A stretch of 64,000 nt of DNA from Akkermansiaceae bacterium. GTDB lineage: Bacteria > Verrucomicrobiota > Verrucomicrobiia > Verrucomicrobiales > Akkermansiaceae. Below the pieces are notes generated by a model. The model was not told the origin of the DNA and did not search any database. It worked only from the letters and a program-made list of their open reading frames with translations. Both the position numbers and the translations under genes were made by a program. Shown piece by piece: positions 27,666-37,326 of this stretch (positions are counted from its first letter, which is position 1; the number at the start of each line of letters is the position of its first letter). The DNA lies in contig JAPKDA010000002.1 of NCBI GenBank assembly GCA_028822695.1, forward strand, positions 1 to 64,000. Direction: 5' to 3'.

Positions 27666-28647
27666 GTTGGCTGGCGGATGCGGCGGTCTCCGCAGTTTGG
27701 CCTTCTTCGATCTTGCCGAGGATGTCGATGAAGGCGTCTTCGAGGTTACGTTCTTCGCGATGGAATTCGATGACGGGCAATCCGTCGCGGACCATGCGTC
27801 TCAGGATCTCGGCGGATTTTTCAGGGTCGTTGACGGTGATGCGGATTCGGGCGCCTTTCTTTCGGGCTTCGGCGACCTCGACCTCGGGATTGAGGACGAT
27901 CCAGTCGGAAACTGCCTGGGGGTCTCCGAGAACTTTCACGTCGTAGAAGGCTCCGCCCCCGGCATCGGAGCCATGCTTGAGGGAATCAGCATCGCCGTGG
28001 TGGACGATTCGTCCGGCGTTGATGAAGAGGAGTGAATCACACATTTCGCCGAGTTCGGAGAGGATGTGGGAGGAGATGAAAATTGTTTTTCCTTCTTCGG
28101 CGAGGATGCGGATGAGGTGTTTGAGTTCGACGCGGGCGCGTGGGTCGAGGCCCGCAGCGGGTTCGTCCATGATGAGGATCTGAGGATCATGGATGAGGGC
28201 GCGGCCGAGGCAGAGCCGTTGGGTCATGCCCTTGGAAAGCTTGTTGGAGAGGCGGTCGGCGAGCGGGACAAGGTCGGCGAACTCCATGACCTCCTCGATT
28301 CGGGCGCGGCGTTCTGCTCCGCGGTAGCCGAGAGCCCGGGCGTAGAAGTCCAGATACTCGAGCACGGTCATGTGCTCGTAGTTTCCAAAGTGGTCGGGCA
28401 TCCAGCCGATCAGGGAGCGGACTTTGTCGGGGTGGTTGACGACGTTGATTCCGCAGATCTCCGCGCCGCCCATGGTGGGGTAGTCGAGGGTGGCGAGGAT
28501 GCGCATGGCGGTGGTCTTGCCAGCGCCATTCGCTCCGACAAATCCGCAGACGGAACCGTGGGGCACGTCGAAGGACACTCCGTCGACGGCCTTGAGGGTG
28601 CCGAAATAGCGGAAGAGGTTGCGGACAGAAATGGCGTTGTCACTCAT
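27658..28647 (-). CDS. ABC transporter ATP-binding protein
   Basis: A 329-residue ATPase from ATG 28647 (MSDNAISVRNLFRYFG). Walker A GANGAGKTTAMRIL, signature LSKGMTQRL, Walker B ILIMDEPAAGLDPRAR and the switch histidine in FISSHILSEL are complete. The C-terminal domain of about 90 residues is of the type found in ABC-2 exporters (GldA/CcmA-like). It begins 4 bases after the stop of the 606-aa membrane protein and overlaps its permease partner. Confidence 0.93.
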   Translation of the reverse strand: MSDNAISVRNLFRYFGTLKAVDGVSFDVPHGSVCGFVGANGAGKTTAMRILATLDYPTMGGAEICGINVVNHPDKVRSLIGWMPDHFGNYEHMTVLEYLDFYARALGYRGAERRARIEEVMEFADLVPLADRLSNKLSKGMTQRLCLGRALIHDPQILIMDEPAAGLDPRARVELKHLIRILAEEGKTIFISSHILSELGEMCDSLLFINAGRIVHHGDADSLKHGSDAGGGAFYDVKVLGDPQAVSDWIVLNPEVEVAEARKKGARIRITVNDPEKSAEILRRMVRDGLPVIEFHREERNLEDAFIDILGKIEEGQTAETAASASQHG

Positions 28648-28651
28648 GCGT

Positions 28652-30472
28652 TCAGGGGGCGAAGACAGGGCCGGTGATGACGGCGTGGGTTTCCTTCCAT
28701 GAAATGGAGTCGAGGGTGCCGATGCCATCGACTTCATCGCTGGTGGCAACGAAGTGGCCGGTGCGATTAGTGGTCATGGTGAGGCGGCGTTGATTGCGCG
28801 GGCTGAAGAGGTCGAGCTCTTCGGTGGCCCACGCGTTGAATTGTGTCTCCGGGACCGGGCTGAGTTCGGTCTTGCGACCCTGGGCGACGTCTGTGGCCAT
28901 CCAGTGGTCGCCGTCGGGGTCGATGAAGTAGAGTTTCTCCAAGGGGAACTCGAAGGTTGAAATGATCACGGGATTGGGAGGGGTGGAGACAATTTCGATC
29001 CGTCCCCGGGTGGGTCGAATCGTTTCGAGGAGGTGGCCGTGTTCGCTGCGGCTCTGGAACCAGTCGCCGGCGACCTTCAGGCCGTTCTCGAGAACATCCG
29101 CTTGGTAGCGACTGTTGCCTCCGTCGTTGGATTGGGTGACGCGGGCCCAACGGGATTCGGAAATGAGGACGGGGGAAATGTATGCGGGATCGCTGGTGGT
29201 GAAGCCGGTGGAGAAGAGGACTCCGGTCCGCGCGATTTGCTCCTGGCTGAGAAAGGCGGAGTTTTCGGAGTTGTCCGAGCGCACCTCCATGAGGATGAGT
29301 CGTTGTCCGCGACCGCCGAATCCGTCCTGGAAGACGATGAGGAGAATCAGAAGGAGGCTTGCGCCGATGGAAATGATTGGAGTGGTGATGAAGAGACGGT
29401 GACGTTGTCCGGCCTTGGCGAAGACGAAGAGGTTGATGGGGCCGACGAGGACGCCGAAAGCGATGAGGACGAGGATGAAGAAGATGATGTGGGCGGTTTT
29501 GGATCCGAAAGAGAGGTGCAGGGGCCAGTTGGAGGAATAGTCGGAGCGGAGGGAGTTGAGGCGGTTCTGGCCTTTGACTTTGGGGATGTCGGTGGTGATG
29601 AGCTGGACGGCTTTCTTTGGCTCCAGATTGCCGGAGGAGGGGATCGAGAGGAGCTTGATAGTTCCCCAACTGCGGTTTGACTCACGAACTCCGGCTGGGG
29701 GACCAGGAACGCCGAGGGCTTTCAGGTCAAGTGATGCATCGCTGCCGCAGATGAGAAGGGATCCGCCCATTCGGTTCCATTGCAGGAGGGCGCCGCGGGC
29801 TCCCGGGCTGAGAGTGCGCCATTCGTCATCGGTGATGAAGCAGTAGTCATAGCCGCTGTAAGCGAGCCATTGATCGGACATTTGCTTGGGGTCGAAATCC
29901 CCAGCGAATCGAAGTGATCCGCCGCTGCTGGAACCGCCGGTGGTGCTGGAGACGTGGGCTTGAGCCTCTGCGTCGAGCGGGCCGGCGTTCTTTTTGTAAA
30001 GTGAAGAGCTCATCATCACCGACGGCCAACTGGCCTCATAGTCGGTGCTCATGTTTTGGTTGATCGAGGGGTAGGCGGTCGCGGAGACCTGGATGTCGAG
30101 TTCCGTGGTCGGTGAGTAGTCCTGTTGGAAGGTCGAAACGAGAGGGACGAGAAACTCGTAGGAGGCCGCTTGGCCTTTGGCGCAGCGCCCGGTGAAATCG
30201 GAGCGCATTTCGTTGGGTTCCGCGGCGTATCCCGAGTCGTAGGACGTGAAGCGGAAAGACCAGGTGCGATCGATTTTTCCGCCATTGCGCAGGGAGACGC
30301 GAATGGGGAGGTAGCCGGAGGTAGGGAGCTCCGAGATCAGGGCGGTGACAACGGCCTTGGTGCCGGTCTTGGGGTTGTAAGTGTTGTTAATGATCGTCTC
30401 CTGCGCCGTCACGGGAGCTGCTCCGAGGAGGAGGAGAAGGAACGCAGAAAGCAGCCGGCTCATGAATCGCAC
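28652..30472 (-). CDS. Hypothetical secreted/membrane protein of the MoxR block
   Basis: A 606-residue protein with a signal peptide (MRFMSRLLSAFLLLLLGAAP, cleavage after VTA before QETII), a long periplasmic region resembling a glutamine-amidotransferase fold (YDYCFITDDEWRTLSP, GGSLLICGSDA), then two helices at about 335-385 (IIFFILVLIAFGVLVGPINL, ISIGASLLLILLIVF) and a beta-rich C-terminal part. The organisation resembles auxiliary proteins beside GldFG-type exporters, but I do not recognise a named family. Nine bases separate it from the MoxR stop. Confidence 0.72.
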   Translation of the reverse strand: MRFMSRLLSAFLLLLLGAAPVTAQETIINNTYNPKTGTKAVVTALISELPTSGYLPIRVSLRNGGKIDRTWSFRFTSYDSGYAAEPNEMRSDFTGRCAKGQAASYEFLVPLVSTFQQDYSPTTELDIQVSATAYPSINQNMSTDYEASWPSVMMSSSLYKKNAGPLDAEAQAHVSSTTGGSSSGGSLRFAGDFDPKQMSDQWLAYSGYDYCFITDDEWRTLSPGARGALLQWNRMGGSLLICGSDASLDLKALGVPGPPAGVRESNRSWGTIKLLSIPSSGNLEPKKAVQLITTDIPKVKGQNRLNSLRSDYSSNWPLHLSFGSKTAHIIFFILVLIAFGVLVGPINLFVFAKAGQRHRLFITTPIISIGASLLLILLIVFQDGFGGRGQRLILMEVRSDNSENSAFLSQEQIARTGVLFSTGFTTSDPAYISPVLISESRWARVTQSNDGGNSRYQADVLENGLKVAGDWFQSRSEHGHLLETIRPTRGRIEIVSTPPNPVIISTFEFPLEKLYFIDPDGDHWMATDVAQGRKTELSPVPETQFNAWATEELDLFSPRNQRRLTMTTNRTGHFVATSDEVDGIGTLDSISWKETHAVITGPVFAP

Positions 30473-30480
30473 GATGATGA

Positions 30481-31503
30481 TCAGGTCGTTGCCGGGGTCT
30501 GGGTTTGGAGGGTGCGGGGGGTGGCATTGGCCTGGAAGGGGATTTCCTCGAGAAGGTCATGCACGACGTTGTTGGTGGTGAGGCCTTCCACGCGGGCGTT
30601 GTAATCGAGAACCAGTCGATGGCGCATGACGGCGGGAGCGACAAACTTCACATCTTCGAAGCTGGCGTGGGTGCGTTCGTTCATCAGAGCCCGGGCCTTG
30701 GCGGCGGAGGCGAGGGAGAGGGCCGCTCGGGGGCTGGCACCATATTTGATACTCTTCGCGGCATTGGATTGGCCGGAATGGCTGCCATCGACGAGGCGGG
30801 CGATGTAGTTGGCGACGACCCCGGGGAGGAAGATCCGCCGGACGAGGGCGAGGACCTCTCCGAGGGTTTCACCGTCCATGATCGTCTGCACATCGGGCTC
30901 GGTTCCCAGTTCGCGCATGTTGACGATGCGCTCGAGGGTCTCGACGTCGTTCTTGGTGACTTCGAGTTTGAAGAGGAAGCGGTCGAGTTGTGCTTCGGGG
31001 AGTGGATAGGTGCCTTCCAGTTCGATGGGGTTTTGGGTGGCGAGAACGAAGAAGGGATTTGGGAGTTCGTGGGTGTGGCCGAGAACGGTGACGCGGCGCT
31101 CCTGCATCGCCTCGAGGAGTGCGGACTGGGTTTTGGGTGATGCGCGGTTGATTTCGTCGGCGAGGACGAGGTTGGTGAAGATCGGTCCGGGTTGGAACAC
31201 GAACTGGCGGCGGCCATCGACTTCCTGCAGGACGGGGTTTCCGGTGATGTCTCCGGGAAGAAGGTCGGGAGTGAACTGAACGCGCTTCGTGTCGAGTTGG
31301 AGGGACTTGGAGAGGCCCTTCACCAGTTCGGTCTTCCCCAAGCCGGGGAGGCCTTCGAGGAGGATGTGGCCACGAGCGAGGATGCCGGTGAGGACCAGAT
31401 CGATGAGTTCTTCCTGGCCGAAGAGGACCTGGTTGAGCGCTGTGTTGAGAGAGCGGACGTGCTTACCCGCGTTGTTGACTTCCGATTCCGAGGCGTGCTC
31501 CAT
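30481..31503 (-). CDS. MoxR-family AAA+ ATPase
   Basis: A 340-residue chaperone-like ATPase: Walker A EGLPGLGKTELVKGL, Walker B LVLADEINRASPKTQ, sensor 1 VLATQNPIELEGTYPLPEAQ and the arginine finger region AQLDRFLFKLEV. ATG 31503 is preceded on its strand by AGGAG at 8 bases, one of the best ribosome sites in the window; an in-frame start at 31569 lacks this. MoxR ATPases work with DUF58 and VWA proteins, all present downstream, to mature or load metal cofactors or protein complexes. Confidence 0.94.
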   Translation of the reverse strand: MEHASESEVNNAGKHVRSLNTALNQVLFGQEELIDLVLTGILARGHILLEGLPGLGKTELVKGLSKSLQLDTKRVQFTPDLLPGDITGNPVLQEVDGRRQFVFQPGPIFTNLVLADEINRASPKTQSALLEAMQERRVTVLGHTHELPNPFFVLATQNPIELEGTYPLPEAQLDRFLFKLEVTKNDVETLERIVNMRELGTEPDVQTIMDGETLGEVLALVRRIFLPGVVANYIARLVDGSHSGQSNAAKSIKYGASPRAALSLASAAKARALMNERTHASFEDVKFVAPAVMRHRLVLDYNARVEGLTTNNVVHDLLEEIPFQANATPRTLQTQTPATT

Positions 31504-31603
31504 GTGATTGCTCCTAGTTATCAACGATTGGTAAGGACATGCCAGTGTAAAGAGCGCCCTGGATTCCACGAAGTGCCGGTTCGGCAGGCAGGGAAACCGC
31601 GGA

Positions 31604-32974
31604 TTATTTGAAGAATTTCTTCAAGGCCTTCTTTTCCTCGGGCAGGAGTGAATCGCGCCAGATGCGATCGCCTCCTTTGCCGGCGTCGTCGATGTTGCCG
31701 CCTTCGCGGATGCCAACCTTTTCGCGTTCCACATCATGCTCACCGTCGATGATCTCGAGGAGGTCTCCGGGGAGCGTGTTGCTGAGATCCTTGGACTCCA
31801 GTCCTTCCATTTTGCCGGTTTCCAGGTCGCTGCCTTCGCGTCCGAGGACGCCGGGGGCGGTGCCTGGTCCGCGATTGATTCCACCATTTCCGGCGCCTTC
31901 ACCCTCTTGCCCGTTGCCGGGTTGGCCCTGACCTTCACCAGGGTTGGGGTTTTCTTCAAGCATTTCGTCGAGCCAGTCCTTTTCTCCGGCTCCACCGCCC
32001 TGGCCTTGTCCGTCGCCTTGGCAGTCTTCGCATTTTCCGGCTGCCTTGCGCATGTTCTCACGGAGTTGATCGAGCTGTTCCTTATTGAGATTTCCGAGGT
32101 TCCCGGGGTCGATGTCGCCGAGTTGGTCGAGCAGTTCCTTGTTCGGCTTCATGGCGCCGTTGCCCATTTGGTTGAGGGCGTTCTGGAATTCGTCGAGCAG
32201 TTGCTTCTTCTTACCTTCGGAGAGTTTTCCGGCGCCTTTTTGGAGTGAGTTCAGGGAACGCTCGGCTTGACGGAGGTTACGCTCGAGGTTTTCCACTTCC
32301 GAGCGGTGGGCTTTCTTGAGTGCGTCAGTGGCTTCCAGACTGGAGTGGCTGAACCAATCATCCTCGTCCTGCTTCTTGAGTTCCTCGATGCGCTTTTCGA
32401 GTTCCTCCAAGTATTCTTCCTGCACGGTGTCGTCCTCGGCGAGCGCTTCGATGTCGGCTTGAAGATCTTTCCATGCCTGGGGTTCGTCGGTGCCTTGCTG
32501 GTCTGCGGCGGTGCGGGCTGAAACTGGGAGGAGAACACTGCCGGCGATGAAGATGGTGGAAGCGATGAGTGGAGTGAGGAGGCGGGGCCAATGCCAGTTG
32601 GTGCCGTCGTCGACCTTCTTCGGGGCGTCGGGCCATGGGGTGACGCCGGCACTTGCGGCAGTGAGGGAGTTGCGGAGCTTCATGGAGGCCTCGATGCGGA
32701 CCATGGCTTGCTCGGGCGTTTCAAAATGACGTTTGGCGAGCCACCAGGCGATCAGGCCGACCACGATGAGGATGGTCGCGGCGGCGATAGAGACGTTGAG
32801 CCAAGGGATGGCGGGGAGTTCGCGACGGGCGATGAGGATGCTGATGGAAATGGTGAGCGCCGCGACGACGAGGGGAATGCCGAGCTTCTCCAGCCACCAA
32901 GCGGTGTTGATCTTGCTGGCGACGCCTTGGGCCAGTTGGCGCCAAGCGGGTTTCTGAGATTCCTTCTCACTCAT
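31604..32974 (-). CDS. Hypothetical protein: membrane helices plus long coiled coil
   Basis: A 456-residue protein. Two N-terminal helices (IPLVVAALTISISILIA, VSIAAATILIVVGLIAWWLA) and a third at about 140 (LIASTIFIAGSVLLPVS) anchor it. A charged coiled coil covers about 170-310 (YLEELEKRIEELKKQ, LERNLRQAERSLNSLQ), then a CEDC cysteine pair, and a Gly-rich stretch with repeats of GEGQGQPGNG. It is the first gene of the leftward block; AAAGGA lies 7 bases before its ATG. No named family; it may scaffold the MoxR machinery. Confidence 0.72.
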   Translation of the reverse strand: MSEKESQKPAWRQLAQGVASKINTAWWLEKLGIPLVVAALTISISILIARRELPAIPWLNVSIAAATILIVVGLIAWWLAKRHFETPEQAMVRIEASMKLRNSLTAASAGVTPWPDAPKKVDDGTNWHWPRLLTPLIASTIFIAGSVLLPVSARTAADQQGTDEPQAWKDLQADIEALAEDDTVQEEYLEELEKRIEELKKQDEDDWFSHSSLEATDALKKAHRSEVENLERNLRQAERSLNSLQKGAGKLSEGKKKQLLDEFQNALNQMGNGAMKPNKELLDQLGDIDPGNLGNLNKEQLDQLRENMRKAAGKCEDCQGDGQGQGGGAGEKDWLDEMLEENPNPGEGQGQPGNGQEGEGAGNGGINRGPGTAPGVLGREGSDLETGKMEGLESKDLSNTLPGDLLEIIDGEHDVEREKVGIREGGNIDDAGKGGDRIWRDSLLPEEKKALKKFFK

Positions 32975-33037
32975 TGAACATTCCTTTACTACTCCAGAGA
33001 GTGTCGCGGCGCGAGGAAGCTTTTTAAGGGAATTGGA

Positions 33038-34051
33038 CTAATCGTTCTCGCTGCGGGGTTCCCGGGTGAGGAGATCGTCGAGAACTTCCGAGGCGGGCTT
33101 ATCCTCGTAGAGAATTGCGTATACCGCGTCGATGAGGGGAGAGCGGACGCCGATTTTGTGGGCGGCTTGGTGGATGGAAAGGGTGTTGGGGACGCCTTCT
33201 GCGACCATGCCGAGGGCATCCTGGGCTTCCCGGAGGGTTTTTCCCCGACCGAGGGCCAGTCCGACGCGGTGGTTGCGGGAGTGCTCGGAGTAGCAGGTGG
33301 TGACGAGGTCGCCGATGCCGGAGAGTCCCATGAAGGTTTCGGGGCGACCGCCGAGTTGACTGCCGAGCCGGGTCATTTCGGCGAGGCCACGGGTGACGAG
33401 CGCGGAGATGGCGTTGTCGCCGAGTCCGAGTCCTTTTGCGCATCCGGCGGCGATGGCGAAGACATTTTTCAATGCTCCGCCGAGTTCGATGCCGGCGACA
33501 TCGTCGCTGCGGTAGCTGCGGAAGTGTGGCGTGGTGAAGAGGTTTTGCAGAGCAGTGGCCAATTCGTCGTCGGTGGATCCGACCACGGCGCAGGTGGCGA
33601 GGTTGCGGGAGACTTCCTCGGCGTGGGTGGGGCCGGAGAATACCGCAACGCGAAGATCGGGGTGATGTGCGGCGATGATTTCAGACATGCGTCGGCCGGT
33701 GTCTTTTTCGATGCCTTTTGCGCAGGAGAGGAGAACGACGTCGTCTTTCAACGGGAGTGCGGCGAGTTGTTCTGCCACGATCGCGGTGGCGGCGCTGGGG
33801 ACGACAAACAGGATGAGGTCGGCATCGGTAGCCTCGTTGATATCCTTGGTTGCCCGAAGCTCGGGTGGAAGGGTCACGCCGGGGAGGTAGTGCGGATTGG
33901 TGTGGCTCGTATTGATCGCGTCCAGCGATTTGTCATCCTTGCCATAGACGGAAACCTTGCCGGCATTGTTGGTGAGGAGGGCGCCGAGGGCGGTGCCCCA
34001 GGAGCCGGAGCCGAGAACGAGAACGTTAGGTTTGTCGGGGAAGGTGGACAT
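33038..34051 (-). CDS. gpsA: Glycerol-3-phosphate dehydrogenase [NAD(P)+]
   Basis: Reduces dihydroxyacetone phosphate to sn-glycerol 3-phosphate for phospholipid synthesis. Seen: NAD(P) motif LVLGSGSWGTALGALL, LSCAKGIE, catalytic lysine in GGALKNVFAIAAG, TRGLAEMTRLG and GLSGIGDLVTTC. ATG 34051 gives a normal 337-residue protein; the open frame upstream of it is the antisense of plsY. It begins 1 base after the plsY stop, so the two consecutive steps are made from one message. Confidence 0.95.
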   Translation of the reverse strand: MSTFPDKPNVLVLGSGSWGTALGALLTNNAGKVSVYGKDDKSLDAINTSHTNPHYLPGVTLPPELRATKDINEATDADLILFVVPSAATAIVAEQLAALPLKDDVVLLSCAKGIEKDTGRRMSEIIAAHHPDLRVAVFSGPTHAEEVSRNLATCAVVGSTDDELATALQNLFTTPHFRSYRSDDVAGIELGGALKNVFAIAAGCAKGLGLGDNAISALVTRGLAEMTRLGSQLGGRPETFMGLSGIGDLVTTCYSEHSRNHRVGLALGRGKTLREAQDALGMVAEGVPNTLSIHQAAHKIGVRSPLIDAVYAILYEDKPASEVLDDLLTREPRSEND

Positions 34052-34052
34052 G

Positions 34053-34760
34053 TCAGGTTGATTTTTCACCGGTGAGGACACGGTCTTCGGTGCCGTTCTT
34101 AATGCGGATGATGTTTGAACGGTGTCGCCAGACTGCCATGACGCTGGCGAAGATGGCGAACGCGAGGAGGGGTTTGTTCCAGGTGCCGTCGGCAAACTTA
34201 CCGTGATGGTAAGAGCCCCATGCTGTGAGGAGGGGAAGGGCGATGGCTGCGACAATGCTGGCTCCGGAAACATAGTGGATCAGGCGTAGCGTGATGATCC
34301 AGATGAGGATTAGAATCGGGATGGCTATGGGCATCAGGGGGATGAGGACTCCGGCGCTGGTGGCGATTCCCTTCCCGCCTTTGAAGCCGATCCAAGGAGA
34401 GTAGTTGTGTCCCAGGATGGACGCGATGCCGGTGAGGATATGAATGGTCTGCACGAAGAGTTGCTTCTCCGCGGGAAGGGCCTCGGTGAGTCCGCTGATT
34501 ACGGCGAGGGGGATGCCGGCTTCATCGGTTCCAAATCGAAGGAGGTTTGTCGCGATGAAGACCGGGATGAAGCCCTTCAGCAGATCCAGGATGAGGCAGA
34601 AGATCCCGGGACCCTTTCCGATGACCCGGAGCACGTTGGTGGCGCCGATGTTACCCGATCCGTGTTGGCGGATGTCGACTCCCTTGGCCTTCGCAATGAG
34701 AAGTCCGAATGGGATGGATCCGATGAGGAATCCAAGAATGGGAAGGAGCCAGGGCAGCAT
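34053..34760 (-). CDS. plsY: Glycerol-3-phosphate acyltransferase PlsY
   Basis: Membrane enzyme moving an acyl group from acyl phosphate to glycerol 3-phosphate. The three conserved loops are present: GSIPFGLLIAKAKGVDIRQH with GSGNIGATNVLR, then ILGHNYSPWIGFKGGKGIAT, and WRHRSNIIRIKNGTE. About six or seven helices over 235 residues fit the family. It is immediately upstream of gpsA, which makes its substrate. Confidence 0.95.
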   Translation of the reverse strand: MLPWLLPILGFLIGSIPFGLLIAKAKGVDIRQHGSGNIGATNVLRVIGKGPGIFCLILDLLKGFIPVFIATNLLRFGTDEAGIPLAVISGLTEALPAEKQLFVQTIHILTGIASILGHNYSPWIGFKGGKGIATSAGVLIPLMPIAIPILILIWIITLRLIHYVSGASIVAAIALPLLTAWGSYHHGKFADGTWNKPLLAFAIFASVMAVWRHRSNIIRIKNGTEDRVLTGEKST

Positions 34761-34790
34761 GCGGACAGATTACTTCTCTTCTTCTGCTTC

Positions 34791-35396
34791 CTACTTCTTC
34801 TGTGGGTAGGTCTTGTCGAGTGTGGCGTTCCACTTCTTCAAGTTCTCGGCCTGCGCGGCGAAGAGAGCATCGGTGGAGCCGAGGATCTCGATCTTCGTGA
34901 TGGTGTCACCACCCGCGATCTTGTTGACGACATCCTGTCCTTTGGTCACCTCGCCGAAGACGGTGTGTTTTCCGTTGAGGTGGGGAGTGGGAACGTGGGT
35001 GATGAAGAACTGCGAGCCGTTGGTTCCGGGGCCGCGGTTGGCCATGGAGAAGATGCCCGGCTTGGAGTGCTTGAGGCTGTCGTCGAACTCGTCACCGAAC
35101 TTGTAGCCAGGGCCGCCGGAGCCCCGACCATCGGGATCTCCACCCTGGATCATGAAGTTGGGGATGACGCGGTGGAATTTGAGGCCGTTGTAGTAGCCGC
35201 GTTTGGCGAGGTTGAGGTAGTTCGCGGCAGTCATCGGCGCCTTGCTGGCGAAGATGGTGCCTTCGATGACTCCTTTGCTGGTGGTGAGCTTGATCTTGAT
35301 GTCGGTGACCTTGGCTGCGACAGCGGTTTGCTGGCAGGGGCTGAATCCGGCGAGGGAGAGACTGAGGAGGCAAATGGAGAGGAATGAAGTTCTCAT
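34791..35396 (-). CDS. Periplasmic peptidyl-prolyl cis-trans isomerase (cyclophilin)
   Basis: A 201-residue cyclophilin with a signal peptide ([18 protein letters not shown]) that would export it. Catalytic-core motifs [38 protein letters not shown] and [11 protein letters not shown] are intact, including the active arginine in FHRV. A short C-terminal extension follows. It is 30 bases upstream of plsY in the same direction, though functionally unrelated. Confidence 0.92.
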   Translation of the reverse strand: MRTSFLSICLLSLSLAGFSPCQQTAVAAKVTDIKIKLTTSKGVIEGTIFASKAPMTAANYLNLAKRGYYNGLKFHRVIPNFMIQGGDPDGRGSGGPGYKFGDEFDDSLKHSKPGIFSMANRGPGTNGSQFFITHVPTPHLNGKHTVFGEVTKGQDVVNKIAGGDTITKIEILGSTDALFAAQAENLKKWNATLDKTYPQKK

Positions 35397-35525
35397 AGCA
35401 AGGTTGCTCTAGCGCCGATCAGTGCTTCTGGCAAGGGGAAGGAGAGGGGATCCACGCCAGAAACGATGGAGAGTGGTGGGATGAGTTTGTGTGGGCTCGA
35501 GAGTTGGTGGACTCTGCTCCTCCCC

Positions 35526-35568
35526 GTGGGTCAAGCCCCACCTCTCCCGGGCGGAGTCGAGCCTCCGC
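35526..35568. repeat. Two tandem hairpins with near-identical loops
   Basis: GTGGG-TCAAGC-CCCAC (35526-35541) and GCGGAG-TCGAGC-CTCCGC (35551-35568) lie 9 bases apart in the spacer after the Na/Pi cotransporter stop. The stems differ but both loops are TCRAGC. There is no T-run, so they are not classic terminators. Confidence 0.6.
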
Positions 35569-35595
35569 TGTCCGGGGGCTACCTCTGAAGGAGTT

Positions 35596-37326
35596 CTACG
35601 CGTCGGATTGCGAAATCCCCGAGCTTTCCTGAATGACGTTCAAGGCGTGGTTTGCGATCGCCTCGAGGTGGTTGTTGATGTCGGTGTAGAGCATCTCCAC
35701 GCGGATATCTCCGGTGGCCATGCGTTTGATGGCTTCCTTGTTGAAGTTCTTCCGCATCGTGTCGGATTGTTCCTCAAGTTGGTGGACGGATCCCATCACC
35801 TCGGCGGGGACGGGACGGAGGAGGTAGTTGTCGAAGACGCTGATCGACTGGCCGACCACATCGGTCATCTCCTTGACCCGGCCGATTTGTTCCTCGGAGA
35901 AAGCGCGGTTCTTCTTATATTTCCGCTCCACGAGTTTCACCAATCGATAGATCCGGTCGGTGCACTCCTCGAGTTCCGCGACGATGCGGATCATGCGGGC
36001 GATGTTGCCGGCTTGCTTGACTCCGATATCGTGGGTGGCGCACTGGACGAGGTACTCGGTGATGTCCTGCATCATCATGTCGGCTTCCTCTTCCATGGCC
36101 TTGAGGGCCACGACCTGCTCGGACATGTCATCGGTGGGGTGCTCGAAGACATCCACGAAGCCCTTGAACATCCTGTCCGTATTGTTGGACATGAGGCGGA
36201 TGGCATTTTCCGCTTCGACGAGATTGAGTTCGCCGAGGTCGACGAGATTCTGGGAGATGTAGCGCAGGCGAGGATGATCCTCTTCGTCTTCCTGATCAGG
36301 CAGCCATTTCTGAACAACTCTGGCGATCTGGGGGACGAACCAGATCAGGAAGAAGACGTTGAGCAGGTTGAAGGAGGTGTGGAAGATGGCGGTCGCAAAG
36401 GCGACCTCGCTGGATTTGAAAGCGTCCTTGGCGCTCTTCAGTCCGTCAGGGAGTAGCCCGGTGACATACCATACGGCTTTGGTGAAGAGAAGGAAGGTCG
36501 CTAACATCCAGAGGACGCCGATGATATTGAACAGGAAGTGTGCCCGGGCAGCTTGTTTCGCATGTCGATTGGCTCCAAGGGCAGCAAGCCATGCTGTAAT
36601 AGTGGTTCCGATGTTCTCGCCGAGGACGACTGCGGCGGAAATTTTGAAGACCTCGAAAGGATCTTCGCCGAACCAGCCGTTGACGGCGCAGGTGATGGTG
36701 ATGGCCATGGCGGCCGATGAAGACTGCACCGCGAGGGTGAGGATGATGCCCCCGATGAGGAAGAGGACATAGGAGAGGTATCCTTTGCCGCTGAAGAAAT
36801 CGATCCACGCCCGGATGCTTTCGACGGTGCTGGGGTCGGTTTTGACGAGTTCTTTCAGATCGGGGACAGCGTCTTTGAGGAGGCTGAGGCCGAGGAAGAG
36901 GAGGCCGAAGCCGATGAGGAATTCACCGATGGCCTTCCAATGGTTCTTGCAGACAAAGAAGAGAGGGAACCCTACGCCGACGATGGGAATGGCGATTGCG
37001 GAGAGGCTGAATTTGCCAACAGTCGCGACGATCCAGGCGGTGAGGGTGGTGCCGAGGTTGGCACCCATGATGACGCCGATGGATTCTACCAAGGTGAGAA
37101 GTCCGGCGTTGACGAGGGAGACGACAAGAACAGTTGTGGCAGAGGAGGACTGCACGAGACTGGTTGTGAACAGTCCGGTGAGGACACCGAAGACTCGGTT
37201 CCTGGTCACCGAGGCGAGTGCTTTTCGCATTTTTGCGCCGGCGAGCCGTTGCATGGCCTCCGACATGACTTTCATTCCAAAAAGGAAGACTCCGAGAGAA
37301 CCGAGGATTTCAAGTGCGGTGATCAT
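35596..37326 (-). CDS. Na+/phosphate cotransporter with PhoU-like domain
   Basis: A 576-residue Na/Pi symporter-family protein. The two inverted transport repeats carry the signature serines: SLVQSSSATTVLVVSLV near residue 55 and AVQSSSAAMAITITCAV near 205. About eight to nine helices end near residue 320 and are followed by a soluble helical PhoU-like domain (about 345-570). Phosphate uptake driven by Na+ is expected, with the PhoU part as a regulatory arm. Stand-alone gene. Confidence 0.92.
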   Translation of the reverse strand: MITALEILGSLGVFLFGMKVMSEAMQRLAGAKMRKALASVTRNRVFGVLTGLFTTSLVQSSSATTVLVVSLVNAGLLTLVESIGVIMGANLGTTLTAWIVATVGKFSLSAIAIPIVGVGFPLFFVCKNHWKAIGEFLIGFGLLFLGLSLLKDAVPDLKELVKTDPSTVESIRAWIDFFSGKGYLSYVLFLIGGIILTLAVQSSSAAMAITITCAVNGWFGEDPFEVFKISAAVVLGENIGTTITAWLAALGANRHAKQAARAHFLFNIIGVLWMLATFLLFTKAVWYVTGLLPDGLKSAKDAFKSSEVAFATAIFHTSFNLLNVFFLIWFVPQIARVVQKWLPDQEDEEDHPRLRYISQNLVDLGELNLVEAENAIRLMSNNTDRMFKGFVDVFEHPTDDMSEQVVALKAMEEEADMMMQDITEYLVQCATHDIGVKQAGNIARMIRIVAELEECTDRIYRLVKLVERKYKKNRAFSEEQIGRVKEMTDVVGQSISVFDNYLLRPVPAEVMGSVHQLEEQSDTMRKNFNKEAIKRMATGDIRVEMLYTDINNHLEAIANHALNVIQESSGISQSDA

